A stretch of 64,000 bases of DNA from Antennarius striatus (lineage: Eukaryota > Chordata > Actinopteri > Lophiiformes > Antennariidae): contig NC_090780.1 in NCBI RefSeq assembly GCF_040054535.1, positions 12,056,501 through 12,120,500 of the forward strand. The letters are read 5' to 3'. Position numbers and translations under genes: made by a program. The notes under the pieces were generated by a model. It did not search any database. It was not told the origin of the DNA and saw only the letters and a list, made by a program, of their open reading frames with translations. Each line of letters starts with the position of its first letter. The stretch's first letter is position 1. Of this stretch, positions 1 to 12,215 are shown piece after piece.

Positions 1-3000
1 AGATTCGCTGGTGCGCTGTGTCAGATCCTGAACAGAAGAAGTGTGCAGAACTAGCTAAAGCTCTGGTGGCAGTTCTGTCACCAGCTGCTGTGGCAGCTTT
101 TGCCAAGCTATCATGCATACGAGCTTCCAGCACTACTGACTGCATCGACCGGATCAGGGTGAGCCATCCTCCACCTTACATGTCATAAAGGTGTTCAAAG
201 GATAGCGAGCTGACACCAGGAAGCGAAGTGAAAATTGTGAAAATGAGTGTAAATTAAAAGATTTATGTCACAAAAACCATTTCAGTGTCAAGGTGTAATT
301 CTTTTTTTTTTCCCTCATGTGTTGGCGAAGAGAACAGAAGAATGTTGAACTGTTGATATGATTGCAGAAAAATGTATTGCATAAATCAAGCAGATTATTG
401 TTGCTGTGCAGCAGATCAATCATGCAGATCATGGTGATGAAGTGTTTGTGTCAGAGGTTGTTATGGGAGAAATTCTCAAAACTAACAAACCCCAAACCTT
501 TCACAGATGCTATAAAATGTTCATTGTAAATAAGTTGTATCATGTCTGAGAGCAGTATGAATCCGTTTTGAATTAATGTTGCAGCAGTCCATTGTTGGAC
601 TAACTTTTTTCAAATCATTCTTTTGCTGTCTAGATAGATAGTTTATTAATCCCAGAGGAAATTGTACAATTGTCTATACTAATAATGTCTTCTCTTTGGT
701 AATAATAAGGCTTGCTGTGTTCATTTCAGGCTAACCGTGCTGATATAGTGACATTAGATGCAGGAGAAGTTTATTCTGCTGTGAAGCAGTTTGGCCTGGT
801 TGTCGTTGCCAAGGAGACATACAGTGACGGTTGGTTTATTTCATATTTCTAAGACACTTCAGCATCTTTCCTCAGCACTGCCTGACTCTACCTGTCTGTG
901 CATGTTCATCTATGTGAGTCTTGCAGGAGCCTGTGTTCTATCTGTGGCTGTGGTGCGAAACAACAGTTTGGGCATACGGTCCTTGCGGGGCCTCCGGAGC
1001 TGCCACAGTGGGGTGAGATGGACGGCTGGATGGAGTCTTCCACTCGGCTTCCTTTTGTCCCGCAATTACCTAAACTGGTCACAGGAGCGGCCACTCAGCC
1101 GGGGTAATGTGGTTTTCCACTGATCACGTATAACTTTAGAAATGGACTCCCAAAGACCTATGAAGGTCTGCAGTGGTGTCTGGCACCATTACGTTACTTG
1201 TAGTAACATAAGTCATGAGGTGGGGACCCCATAAATCAAACTTACATGTCTTGTACATCCGACGGGTTGTTTTTTTACAGTATGGCAGGATACATTATCC
1301 TGCTGATGGAGGCTAGTACCATTAAGGAATACCATTTCCATTGTTGGATGTACTGTACTGTACTTCGTCTGCAGCAACATTGCCCTCAGCATCACACTGC
1401 TTCTACTGGCTTGCCATGTTCTTGCCATTTTTCTTAGTTCCAACATGTCCATTTCATGGACATTTCATGGGCATGTTTGCTCACTGTCTAATACATGACA
1501 CCCAGTTGGGTGAATGATACAATTGACTGTTGTGATCTGATGGATAGTCTTTAAGTCTTCCTTGTCTATTCTGATCTTCTGTCTTCTACTTCCTCTTCCT
1601 GAGCAGACGTCAGTGCGTTTTTCAGTGCTAGCTGCATTCCCGGAGCCAGAGCCATGGCGCCATCTCTGTGCGCTCTGTGCCAAGGCCAGAAGTCTTACGT
1701 TCGCCAGAGAAATTACCACTGTGAAACATCCCATAATGAACCTTTCTACAACAGCCAAGGGGCCCTCAGGTCAGGATGATGACCTAAGGGACACTGTTCA
1801 CTGTACTTCAAACATGCATATATAAACAAATATACATAACTTCATGGTATACTCTTCGGTATGGTCACAGATGTCTCAGGAGTGGCACAGGAGATGTTGC
1901 ATTTGTGGACCATTTAGCTCTTGAAAGTATTAAAGGTAAGTTTTTTCAAATTAACTTACTGTTCAGTCATTTTTACTTTATAAGGCCATCTTATCTCACT
2001 AGTTTAATCTTTTCAAGAAAATAGAAATACCTACACAAGTGAATCTGATTGGCTGGACCATAACTTTGAAATATGTTTTAGACAATTTGCCAATTTATTT
2101 TATTGAGGAAGAAGTAGTTATTATTTTTGTAAATTTAACTTTTTATTTCAAAATATTGCAGGTATTTGACAGCTCAATAAGTGTTTCTGGCCTGCAACAT
2201 AGTCTGTCTTGAATTTTGGGTCCTTGTGTGATCGAGTTTAACACCCCGGTTCTAAAACCCTTGGTTATATGGAAATGGTTTAATGATCCTGAGAAAGATC
2301 AAAGTTTTTTGAACGTCTTCTTCTGTTTGATGGGAGATGCTAAGAGATGCTGAATATTTCTGAAAGTATGAAATTTCAAAACAGCTAAAGGTAACACTAC
2401 AGCAACTTTGAAGTTTGAAAAAATATTGTGTTGTTTCAGTTGCACACAAGACATTTTTTGCAGATGGCTGAGCTATTGCAGGGCAATAGTTATCAGCTAT
2501 CTTATGGTCCCATACTCAAAGGAACAGCCAATAGTGTGATCGTCCATTTTAAATGAATATGTTTACTGGTGTTGATTGCCAGTTTACAGAATAAAGGTTA
2601 AAAATGCTCTGTGTGTTCTCTCAGCTACGGATGATTATAGGTTGCTCTGCACAGACGGCACACAAGCTCCTCTCAGCCAGTACAGACATTGTAATCTGGG
2701 TCGAGGTCCAGGAGGTGGTGTGGTCACCAGATTTAGCTTACGCAAAATTGCACGCAAGTTTTTAGTGACAGTGCAGGTAAATTTCACTTATCCCTTTGCA
2801 TTATCACTGAATGTGTGAACATTTTAAGCCCAGATAAAATATTCTTCAAGGTCTGTATTATTGTCTAGATGCTGTTCGGCAAACGAGGACGAGAGACAAA
2901 ACGCTTTCAACTCTTCAACTCTTCATCTTATGGGCAAAATGACCTTCTCTTCAAAGATTTGACAAATAAATTAGCTGTCCTGCCGGATGATACGGATGTC

Positions 3001-5809
3001 AGCCAGTTACTAGGGTTGGACTATGTGGCGCTGCTCAAAGGCCTTGGGCATGAAGGTGCTCACCATATTGTTGTGTGATTGTTGCTTGTTTAGTCAGAAT
3101 AAACTGATTTCCTAAGCCATCTGAAACCTGTTGTTCTGCAGGAAGGTCGCTGGATGACAGTGTTGTGAGGTGGTGCTGCATTAGCCATGCAGAAATGAAG
3201 AAATGTGAACTGTGGGCTCTGAGTATCAAGTCTGACCCGTTGGTCTGTGTGAGAGCAGTCTCAATCCGCAACTGTATAGAGAAAATTAAGGTAAGTGTTT
3301 AACACCTACAAATCAGAGGATGTCTGGATGCTTTAAATTAAAGGTGAAACCACGTGTATTCTCTCCCCACATCATTGACACTGGTGCTACAGAGGGACGA
3401 GGTGGACGCCGTATCGCTGGATGCAACTCACACTTTCTTCGCAGGGAAATGTGGTCTAGTTCCTGTTGTTACAGAATATTATGGTGGGGCTCCGTTTGCA
3501 TTCTTCTTCTGCAACAACATTCAAACACTTTCTGCTATGACTTCTAATTGAATGACTTTTAGAAATAGTCACTCTCAAATGATTTAGAAGATTGTGTCCA
3601 TAATAAGTTTTTCTTTCTGTAGCTTTTCAAGTGTTGGACATTTTATGAATAAATTGTTGATTGTAAAAAAAATTGTAATGTAATTCGTCAGAATATGGAC
3701 AAAACTACTGTTTTGTGTGTGCTGTTTCCTTTGGTCCTCACAGGGACTGAGTGTGAGGCCGCAGACAGATCGACCCACTGGGAGGCAGATGGTGATGAAC
3801 GACAGTAAATGCAGCTGATGTGATTCATGTCTTTACCCTGAAACTGCCACTGTCTCTGTCCTCAGTGCTGCCCTCAGTGGTGGGTGTGGCTGTGGCAAAG
3901 CGCTCCAGCAAAAAGATATTAATGGGGAACCTCAAAGGTGGTCGTTCTTGTCATGGTCACCTGTACAGTCCAGCCGGCTGGCTGCTGCCACACAGACACA
4001 CATTAACCCCAGAGCACAATAGCAGCATCCCCTGTGATCCCAATCAAGGTACTTTTCTCAGTTTGTCATTTTGAGTTCTTCACATTGACCTTACTCACCA
4101 GAATTCAAATTCATATGTACTGCGGTAGAAATGCCATGTTGTGTGTCTGCTGTGTGTGCTGTGACACACTGTGTAGCTGCATGTTTGTTGTGTTAGCCTA
4201 CAGTGAGGTGTTCTGGAAAGGCTGTCTGCCTGGTTCTGATGGGAATCTGTGTAAAGTGTGCATGGGTGGTAGCGAGGAGGCTGCCACCAAACGCTGTGCT
4301 GACAACCACAATGAGCGTTACTATGGCAACATGGGGGCATTAAGGTATGCACATAACTTTCTGCTCATCTGTGAATACTGGTATAGAATGTTTAAGTAAC
4401 CTAAAACCATATTCTCCTCATTTATGTTTTGTGACATAAGCCATTACTATTGTAGAACTTATGACACTCACAACAAGTCAGCTATAACAAAAGAAACAGG
4501 GTGACTCCAGTATTCTATTTGCACACATCCCATAGACATAATAAAATGTAAGTCTGGAAACTAGTGTCCCGTATTGTTTTTGCATTTGTTTTAGTCTCCA
4601 CAGTTTCTTGATGTACTTTATCTGTAGCTGCTACGTGTTCCAGTTAAGCATGTCCACCTCTTCATTAAACATGAACTAATTTCCTTCTTTTTTATTACAA
4701 AAATATTAGTAGTCATTGCTTTAAAAAATGAAAAATGAAATCCACTCCAAAAAATCAAGTTAATCTTGATTATATGACAAATACCCTATTAACAGTCATA
4801 ATAGGGACCATTTTTGACAGAACATAGCCGTCACCTAAATTGTTCTGAGTTCTACTTTTTTTTTTTAGACCAACTCATCAAACTTTGGGCAAACAGAATC
4901 AGAACTTGTCTACATGGTTTGAAGGCTCAGTTTAACTTGACTAAACTGAGCCTTTAACTTTCATGCTTCCTTCACAGGTGCGTGGTTGGAGACCCCAGTG
5001 GTAAAAGCTATGGTGATGTGGCCTTCCTGGAGCAGCACAACCTTAAGGCCAATATCCTCAGTGAGATATTCATGACATTTTGACATTCACACACACACTG
5101 ATGCAATTGTAAATAGTACAATTATTACAATTACAATAGTACAGAGTCTTTTACATGACTCCTTTTCATTTTCTATCAGGTTTGAGTTCCACAGGTTGGG
5201 CAGAGGGGTGGATGCCATCAGACTTTGAGCTCTTGTGCAGCGATGGACGTCGTGCTCCCTTGTCCGAGTGGGAAAGCTGCAACCTCGGAGTCATCCCACC
5301 GAATACAGTCATGACACGCCCAGTTCTCACGGCACGAGTGTACGATTTCCTCATAAAGTCACAGGTCAGCTAAAGTGACCAGATTAGTTTTCAATATGTT
5401 ACAATGAAAACTGATAGCCTATCTGTGCTGTGTGTCATTGCCTAAATTAACTAAGGACCTACTATATTTAATTTTTTTAATCATGTAGGAAACCTTTGCA
5501 GCCAACTCAGATGCAGAGTTCAAGCTGTTTGAGTCTCTGCAGTATGGAGAAAGTGATCTACTGTTCAAAGACGCTACCCAGTGTTTTGTCCACACAAGCC
5601 ACATGGACTACCGTGCCATTCTCGGAGATGAGTTTTACATTCACGCAGAAACTGTCTTCAACTGCACACACTCTGGTATGACGAATCAAATTCAGTCAGT
5701 TGACTGTCAAATAATCAAAGGCCACCATGTTAATAATGTTAATATCTGTCTCTTCTTTCCCACAGATATTTTGGACTTCTGTAATCAGGACATTTGCAGT
5801 GTACTTTAA
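1..5809 (+). CDS. meltf-like: Two-lobed melanotransferrin / otolith-matrix-like transferrin (5' end missing)
   Basis: Sixteen exons can be placed by reading frame and GT/AG borders: 1-158, 730-829, 927-1103, 1607-1769, 1871-1935, 2625-2776, 2869-3055, 3142-3290, 3393-3483, 3744-3791, 3866-4048, 4197-4344, 4978-5060, 5180-5364, 5489-5675, 5766-5809. They encode two homologous transferrin lobes. The C-lobe opens with RWCCISHAEMKKCE and matches the N-lobe opening IRWCAVSDPEQKKC. Motifs such as LLGLDYVALLKG and VDAVSLDATHTFFAGK resemble melanotransferrin most. The protein ends ILDFCNQDICSVL with no hydrophobic GPI-signal tail, so a secreted form is inferred. The first Asp and the first Tyr of the iron site are kept in both lobes, but the second Tyr, the His and the anion-binding Arg look replaced. 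The 48-nt exon 3744-3791 is symmetric (phase 1-1) and could be skipped. The signal peptide exon lies upstream of the window. The family call is firm; the exact orthologue (meltf, otomp or another paralogue) is not. Confidence 0.85.
631..669 (-). repeat. Retroposon 3' tail fragment (ATCT type)
   Basis: On the minus strand this reads as a piece like cctctgggattaataaac followed by a short run of tatc. It is the tail of a very common teleost retroposon. Two related copies occur at 53.76 kb and 62.98 kb. It lies in an intron of the transferrin-like gene. Confidence 0.5.
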
Positions 5810-6273
5810 CGAACACATGGAGATGCTCATTTTCCCTGTGAAACTTACTGGTTCAATCTTTTATCCACAAACTAGTTGGTCTGCATCTGATGACTTCCGA
5901 CCTTCACCGGTGTCACCTTGTTCAGGGGCAAATGTCTTCAGACTGACTTTCACTGAAAACTGAAGTCTTCATGGTTTCAACTCCATCACATTTTGTCACA
6001 CTTCTCCTCATTGCTGATATGTTTTGTACAAATTTTGGTTTATATGAAAGTAGCACAAAATTTTTGAATGCATAGGTCTAAAATCATAGTGTGTATATGA
6101 AAAATGTGTATAAATAAGATTAGTGTTGCCTCAATTGGTGCATTTCCACATGCACCAACTACTGTATGTTGCTGTATCTGCTAAAAAGTGTGGCCTGGTA
6201 CTCATTAGACATGCGTGGATTGCTTTTTACAGCATTGGTTATTAATTTTAGTCACCCAGTGAACCATCTCTGA

Positions 6274-6279
6274 AATAAA
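6274..6279 (+). terminator. Candidate poly(A) signal of the transferrin-like gene
   Basis: First canonical AATAAA after the stop codon, about 465 nt downstream. Assigned by position only. Confidence 0.45.
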
Positions 6280-7445
6280 TTGCCTTGGCCTTTGGAGGAT
6301 ATACGTTTATTTATTTAATTCATGACATCAAAATCTATTTACAGCTTTGATTTTTCCTCTTTTTTTTTGCACTGGATTGGATCACTGGGATCAAATTGAG
6401 GCTCAATGGATCAGTCATCTTTCTTTTTATTAATTGAATTCTCTCGACAGATTGGAAATTGCACCTTTTCTAAAGTTTCTTGTGAGCCCACCACAGGTAT
6501 AAGTGTATTCTTCAGTATGGTCTCATTTTACTCTGCCATAAAAAAATTGGGGGATTTTTTTTTTTAATTATTTGACATTTTTATCCATTATCCAATCCAA
6601 TCCACAATTATGAGCAACTAACAATTGTAATCAACATGGACAATTCATATAATTCATTTCAAATGTTCCCTTCATCAAACGAACCTGTGTTGGTTAATGA
6701 TAAAAGACATTTCGGCAAATGCAAATGAACATAAATCTTGATTCTAAAATCTGTTGAACTGTGACTACAAATCCCAGGGTACAGTGTAACAGTTCTTTGT
6801 TATTGGTGTTACATAGAACCTGGTGTTTCCTGTTTCTTCTGGTCAAACGAAGGTTCCCGTGTTGTATCAGCTCGTTTTAGTTTGTCCAGTTATTTACGCA
6901 ATATTTTGGAGATCATGATACTTTATATGTTAAAACGTGCTTCACACTGTAAACCACAACGAAAGGTAGAGTAAACCTGAACAATGTTTCTGTCGAGTGT
7001 TCACTGTGAATGTATCGTGAGCAAGTTGTTAAGCTAGCAGCCAGGGGAAAGATATATCCAGCTGTCCAGTATTTACACTTTGGCATCATATTTATAACAT
7101 CCATAATAAGGGTTCTTAGAAATTATAATGACATTGAAATTACTTTTTGGAGAGTCATAACCGCCGATAAGACTTCAGAGAAATGTTAAACATGAGCTCC
7201 AAAGATATTAAAAACGCGCTCCGGTTTCTTTCGTATTTTATGGTATGAAAATAACCATTAAATTATGCTTGTTCCCATCAAGTTTTAATTACTAGTTTAA
7301 TTTCGCACGTAACTCCTAGTCAAGTCTTGTCTATTTACTTTTGTCCTAATTTTACATAAATGTAAAATCACGTTTACAAAAAACCCAAACCCTTGTTTTA
7401 ATGGTGACTTGCTTTCAGTGGCATGCTTGTAACTATCCATACTGT

Positions 7446-7447
<2 letters not shown>

Positions 7448-7510
<63 letters not shown>
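7448..7510. repeat. (GT)n microsatellite
   Basis: About 31 uninterrupted TG units between the transferrin-like gene and sirt4, ending about 155 bp before the sirt4 coding exon. Confidence 0.97.
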
Positions 7511-7511
<1 letters not shown>

Positions 7512-7666
7512 TAGAATGGTGGGAGGGAGGGCCCTACCTTTGTAATTGTTTTGAATTCTTTTTCATAAATTGTCTGTTTTTAATACTTGTTTTGCATGTT
7601 ATTGTATGAAAGGTGCCTTATAAATAAAATCTGATTTGATCTGACTCTGCTTCTGTTTTCCTGCAG

Positions 7667-9602
7667 ATGGGATTCCCACGTCTGATACTCACACTGGACA
7701 CGCCGGATGTGAGGAGAGCGTCTTCTGTCCCTGCAAGCGGGTTCAGCTTTGTCCCTGCCTGCAGCAGCACCGACGCTCACTCCCTGGAGCTGATGCAGGC
7801 TTTTGTCTCCTGTGCCAAACGCCTGTTTGTCATCAGTGGAGCAGGACTCTCCACAGAGTCTGGGATCCCTGATTACCGCTCTGAAGGTGTTGGGCTGTAC
7901 GCTCGCACTGACAGACGACCCATGCAGCATGCAGAGTTTGTCCGCAGTGCTAGGTCCCGTCAGCGCTACTGGGCCAGAAACTTTGTTGGATGGCCCCACT
8001 TCTCCTCTCTTCAGCCCAACTGTGCCCACAGAGCCCTGCAGTGGTGGGAGGAGACGGGCAAGCTCCACTGGCTGGTTACTCAGAATGTGGATTCTCTCCA
8101 TTCAAAGGCAGGAAATAAAAGACTGACTGAACTCCACGGCAGTTCCCACAGGTGAGAAGTCCTCACTGGCACATTCATCTTGAACCTGTGCTAATACAAC
8201 ATCCAATCCCAAGGTCTGTGCATTGTGTCAAATATAAACAGTTTGTGCTTTTAACTATCTGGATGGGCCGTTTCGTGTTTTGTCTAGACAACACACAGTA
8301 ATTTAAATTAAAAGCTATTTGAGATATGGACTCAAATAGGGATATTTTCCATCTGGTTTTGCATGAGCTCTGGTTTTGTTATTCTCTTTTAAGTAGTGTT
8401 TGTAGATGCAGTGACTGACAACAGTTTTTCAAAGTGTTCCCGAGCCCATGTACTGTATGAATGGCCTGTGTTGAGCCAGGCCAGTTTTTAAAGCAGATCA
8501 CCTGAGGGATCAAAGGTCACAACATGCAGTGTTAGTTTCCATCACTGCCTCTTTATGTATGATTTCTACAGATTCTTAAAATCTTTTAATGATATTATGG
8601 TTTCTAGCTTTACAGCTGTTTGAGGTTTGTTAATAGGATCAAATTCAGAAACAGCATATATTTACAAAAATCAATGACATTGATGGGATACATGAGACTT
8701 ACATTTTTGTACAATTTTTCACTCATTCATTCATTTTCGACACTGCTTCCTCCACTTTCGCAGGTCACAGAGTTTGCTGGAGTCTATCTCAACAGACTTC
8801 CAGCATGAAGACACTATTTTGTCAATCGAAGAGAATTTCAAATGTGGTTATGAAATTAACCATTTTGTTTTCAAATCTACAAAATCTTCCAGAATTTTTG
8901 AGTCAAGGTTGTTGTCTTGGGATTTGGGATTACTTTGTCATAAATTTCTGGGACATTCTATTCCCTTAATGGTGAACACACTACTGCAGTTAATAAAGTA
9001 TGTTGTTTTTTAGGTGTACCTAATGGAACAATGAAACAGTGCAGTGCTCTATGTCCTCAGGGTGATCTGTCTGGGCTGTGGTGCCCTCAAACTGAGGAAG
9101 GAGCTCCAGACACAGTTTATACGACTAAACCCAGGCTGGACAGCACAGACCGGTATCGTAGCTCCGGACGGCGATGTCTTGTTAGAAGACGAGCAGGTCC
9201 TTAATTTCAGAGTTCCTTCCTGTGACGACTGTGGAGGGATACTGAAGCCTGATGTCACTTTTTTTGGAGACAGTGTGACCAAAGCGAGAGTACAGTTTGT
9301 GCATGACAGACTGGCGGAGTCAGATGCAGTGCTTGTCGCGGGGTCATCATTACAGGTTGGTCTTAGAATATATATGAAGCTGTTTGCAGTCCACATCACG
9401 ATGCTGTGATAATTTTGTATTCCACTTTGCCTCTCTCTGATTTCTTAAGGTATATTCAGGATACAGGTTTTTACTGGCAGCGAGTGACAGGAAAATTCCA
9501 GTTGCCATTCTGAACATCGGCCCCACTCGGGCCGACCACCTGGCTCAGCTGAAAGTGAGCGGCCGCTGTGGTGAAGTGCTGCCAAGAATTCAACCTCTCT
9601 GA
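7667..9602 (+). CDS. sirt4: Sirtuin-4, mitochondrial NAD-dependent protein deacylase / ADP-ribosyltransferase
   Basis: Three coding exons (7667-8151, 9061-9355, 9450-9602) give 310 residues; human SIRT4 has 314. The NAD-binding motif [15 protein letters not shown] begins at residue 58, TQNVD is at 138-142, the catalytic His is at about 157 (TELHG), and the zinc site is formed by Cys165/Cys168 and Cys216/Cys219. Stretches such as [41 protein letters not shown] and AILNIGPTR are typical of SIRT4 rather than other sirtuins. The first 40 residues are variable and carry Arg residues, which fits a mitochondrial presequence. Family members remove lipoyl/acyl groups and ADP-ribosylate glutamate dehydrogenase in the matrix. 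The start is the first ATG right after the acceptor; an upstream non-coding exon is likely. Confidence 0.96.
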
Positions 9603-9915
9603 TTATCTTGGACATGCAGCACAAATTTTCTGTTTTAAGATGGTCAGAATTGTCAAAACTACCTCAGATTTACATTTCTAATGACTACCTCAGCTTTCTG
9701 TACATAAGAAAAGGAACGCTTCTACCAGGAAACTTTGCTGCTGTCACAAAAGCACCTCATAAGCTGACATATCTATTTGTACCCATTTATGGAGGACAAC
9801 TGAATGTAGCCTGAAGCTGGTACAGTAGCATTGCATCCAAGTTGTGGAATTATAAAACTATGTAAAAGACAAAAATGTCATGACAAAAACATTTTATCTA
9901 CTGTTTTAAATTCTA

Positions 9916-9921
9916 AATAAA
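9916..9921 (+). terminator. Candidate poly(A) signal of sirt4
   Basis: Canonical AATAAA about 315 nt after the sirt4 stop codon. No other full AATAAA was noticed between the stop and this point. Confidence 0.6.
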
Positions 9922-10445
9922 TTATTCTGTAGCATCAAAACTGGAAATTCGTTGTTGTATGTAAATCAAATTTAGTATTGCTACCAAATAATTTTCAAAA
10001 CCCAATTTTTTTTTACATGTATATATCGCACGTAGACTGCCTTACACTTAAATTCACTTGCATTATTTTTAATGCTTATTTGGCAAATGTTTTAATCAAA
10101 AATATTCAGCCATTTTTAAATACAGTAAGAAAATTTAAAATTCCAGATTCAGTGGAATATTGGCCTCTCTGACTTATGTTCTAACAGGTGTACGATCAGG
10201 TTGCTCCCCAGAACAAAACTGTTTAAGTTTTGGATATTATTGATGGTTGAAAGTCATTTTTTTTCTTTCAGATGAATTACAGTTAACAAAATGTAACCAT
10301 CCTGAATTTACTTTTAGCCTTTTTACAGATGTGTTCAGACTTAACCAGGGCTTGAATGACACTGCATACTCACAAGTAAATTATTTGTAACTGTTTAATG
10401 ATTGATAATGTAAGCCAACATCTTATATTACTAATTGTGAAGACA

Positions 10446-10451
10446 TTTATT
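10446..10451 (-). terminator. Candidate poly(A) signal of the C1orf74-like gene
   Basis: AATAAA on the minus strand only 6 nt after the TGA stop at 10458-10460, which would give an extremely short 3' UTR. Other signals further down are possible. Confidence 0.4.
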
Positions 10452-10457
10452 CCAGCA

Positions 10458-11276
10458 TCACAAACAGACTGAGGGCAGAGTAACCGTAGATTGACAAACT
10501 GTCAGATCCTTTAGGACATCCTGTTGATTAATTTTTTCTTGTAAACGATGTCTCCATTTGTCCAATTTGGGCTGAAATTCTTGCAGCAGGATGGCTGGGA
10601 TGCTGAAGGAATACAAACAACATCGGTGACCTGTGGCATCTCCCTGCCATGTTGCTGAAGCTGTAGTCACCACAAGGGGAGTCATAGAGAGACAGTTTTC
10701 AAAGGTCTTGGTCTGATCAAACCAGTATGTAACAGGATAACCCAGTAAAAGGCCAAACACTGTGCACAGGTTCCATTCCTCTGATTTCTGTCCAACATAC
10801 TGAGGTTTGTCATCCTCCATCGGTTCTGTGAGCTTTCTCAGGAGAAGTAGCAGATCATGTTTCATGCTCTTTAGCTCACCTCTGTCTGGGTCAGTGATGG
10901 CTGGCTTCTCCAGTGAATGGCAGATGTCAATCACAGCCACACTGCTATCACAAAAGAACTGTTCTACACTTGATTGGACTGAAATTGGATTAACGATAAG
11001 AGCATTTCCATTTAACTCCAGTGTGAGAAGTGATTTAGACACAAGCTGAGAAGCCTGCAAAGAGCTCAAATACTGCTGTACCTGATCTGCACTGGCGCTG
11101 TTAATATCATAGAGCAAAGCCGGTTTCAGGCCCAAATCAACAGCTGAGAGCTGTGCAGCTACGTCCAGACACTTAGTGACTGAGAGGCGTTTTTTACCTG
11201 CAGACAAACATTTATGAGCTGCAGAAATAAAAAGCTCCTGAGTGGACATAGCTGCAGAAAGCATGTTACAAAACAC
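10458..11276 (-). CDS. c1orf74-like: UPF0739 / C1orf74-like protein, single coding exon
   Basis: One uninterrupted frame of 272 codons on the minus strand. It contains DLGLKPALLYDINSA, QVQQYLSSLQ and VFGLLLGYPVTYWFD, which I recognise from the UPF0739 (human C1orf74) family, and its length fits that family. No biochemical function is known to me, and I see no signal peptide, membrane segment or catalytic motif. Met1 and Met10 (MSTQELF) are both plausible starts. The gene lies in the same direction as tomm6, about 490 bp downstream of the tomm6 stop, and may have its own promoter there or be part of a longer transcript. The recognition rests on memory of the family, so the name is less certain than the existence of the gene. 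Confidence 0.78.
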   Translation of the reverse strand: MFCNMLSAAMSTQELFISAAHKCLSAGKKRLSVTKCLDVAAQLSAVDLGLKPALLYDINSASADQVQQYLSSLQASQLVSKSLLTLELNGNALIVNPISVQSSVEQFFCDSSVAVIDICHSLEKPAITDPDRGELKSMKHDLLLLLRKLTEPMEDDKPQYVGQKSEEWNLCTVFGLLLGYPVTYWFDQTKTFENCLSMTPLVVTTASATWQGDATGHRCCLYSFSIPAILLQEFQPKLDKWRHRLQEKINQQDVLKDLTVCQSTVTLPSVCL

Positions 11277-11769
11277 TCAATGAAAAATTGTCTCACAATA
11301 ATACATTTATGAAATGTACATTTCAAGAATTTAAAAACTGAAATAACATTTTGTATGGATTCACAAACGACATGAGCCTCAACAGCGACAGTGGTAATGG
11401 AATTATTTCCCTCCAGCCCGCTGACTGTACCATGATTTTTATTATAGAGGAAACTAAAGTTCTTCAGGGCAACAGGATGATTTGTTTTCAGAGTTTTAGC
11501 TGTTATTCATGCCTCTATTTCAATCTTAGTTGGTCCAAAACACCTAAAAAAAAAAATAAAAAAAAAAGATATTACATAAGGCAAATAATTTCACACAGGC
11601 TATGCATATAAATATATGTCCTGCATATATTTGTGATAAACACAACTCAAATTAGGTTGGCTGCTATGAATTCTAACTGGATGTAAATGGACATTTCCCT
11701 CAGAGACTGGTCAAAAATAAATAAAATAAATAAAATCTCACCATCATCCTGGTTTTGTCATGTCATCAG

Positions 11770-12215
11770 TTATGTCACAGGCTGAGGAGACATCAGGTCA
11801 AAATCTGAGAGATTTCTTGCAACCCAAACACCAGCTGCGAACAAGCCCAGATTAACTAGGAGATTCCTAGAAAAGAAAAGAAAAAAGGTAAAATTTGTTT
11901 TCATAGGATTACGGGTAGATATTTACAGGAGTGAGAGCCATGGCTCACGGCATGGTAAACCCGGTCGCAGGTAAACCTGTCTGGTCTGCGTCTCCAGAAA
12001 CTCGACATTAGAGATTGGCTCGACGAGGCCGCGATGCTCAATGCGACCTCACGTTAGCAGCGGAGTTAGAGGCCATACATTTCCTCCTCCACGTGATAAT
12101 TGTCCACATTAACTCACCTTCTGAAGTCGTTTCTGTCTGTCGCAAACCGACATGCTGAACCGATCCACTCCATCACCCCGGAGGAAGACGCTTTCTTGAC
12201 GTTTGAGCCGCTCAT
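11770..12215 (-). CDS. tomm6: TOM complex small subunit Tom6
   Basis: Two minus-strand exons: 12118-12215 (start codon at 12215) and 11770-11866, joined across a GTGAGT...CTTTTCTAG intron in phase 2. They encode 64 residues. The conserved block FATDRNDFRRNLLVNLGLF is followed by AAGVWVARNLSDFDLMSPQP, which is nearly identical to mammalian TOMM6. The NLLVNLGLFAAGVWVA part is the single outer-membrane helix. Tom6 stabilises the Tom40 import pore in the mitochondrial outer membrane. Both exons are under 100 nt and easy to miss. The gene is divergent from uqcc2, with which it shares a short promoter. Human TOMM6 lies beside FRS3 on chromosome 6p21, so the linkage to frs3 here is probably ancestral. 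Confidence 0.95.

Larger units (their letters stand above)
5810..7666. other. Transferrin-like 3' UTR, intergenic DNA and sirt4 5' flank
   Basis: The AT-rich sequence after the stop codon at 5809 holds a candidate polyadenylation signal AATAAA at 6274-6279. No further exon could be supported. The sirt4 ATG at 7667 directly follows a good splice acceptor (polypyrimidine tract then CTGCAG, 7661-7666), so a non-coding sirt4 first exon probably lies in this stretch, but I could not place it. A GT microsatellite sits at 7448-7510. Confidence 0.5.
9603..10457. other. sirt4 3' UTR and convergent intergenic gap
   Basis: AT-rich sequence between two convergent genes. It holds the sirt4 AATAAA (9916-9921) and, at the other end, the poly(A) signal of the minus-strand C1orf74-like gene. 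Nothing else was recognised. Confidence 0.6.

Noticed and set aside
7580-8101. 173-codon minus-strand frame over sirt4 exon 1
   Set aside because: Antisense shadow of the strongly conserved sirt4 coding exon.
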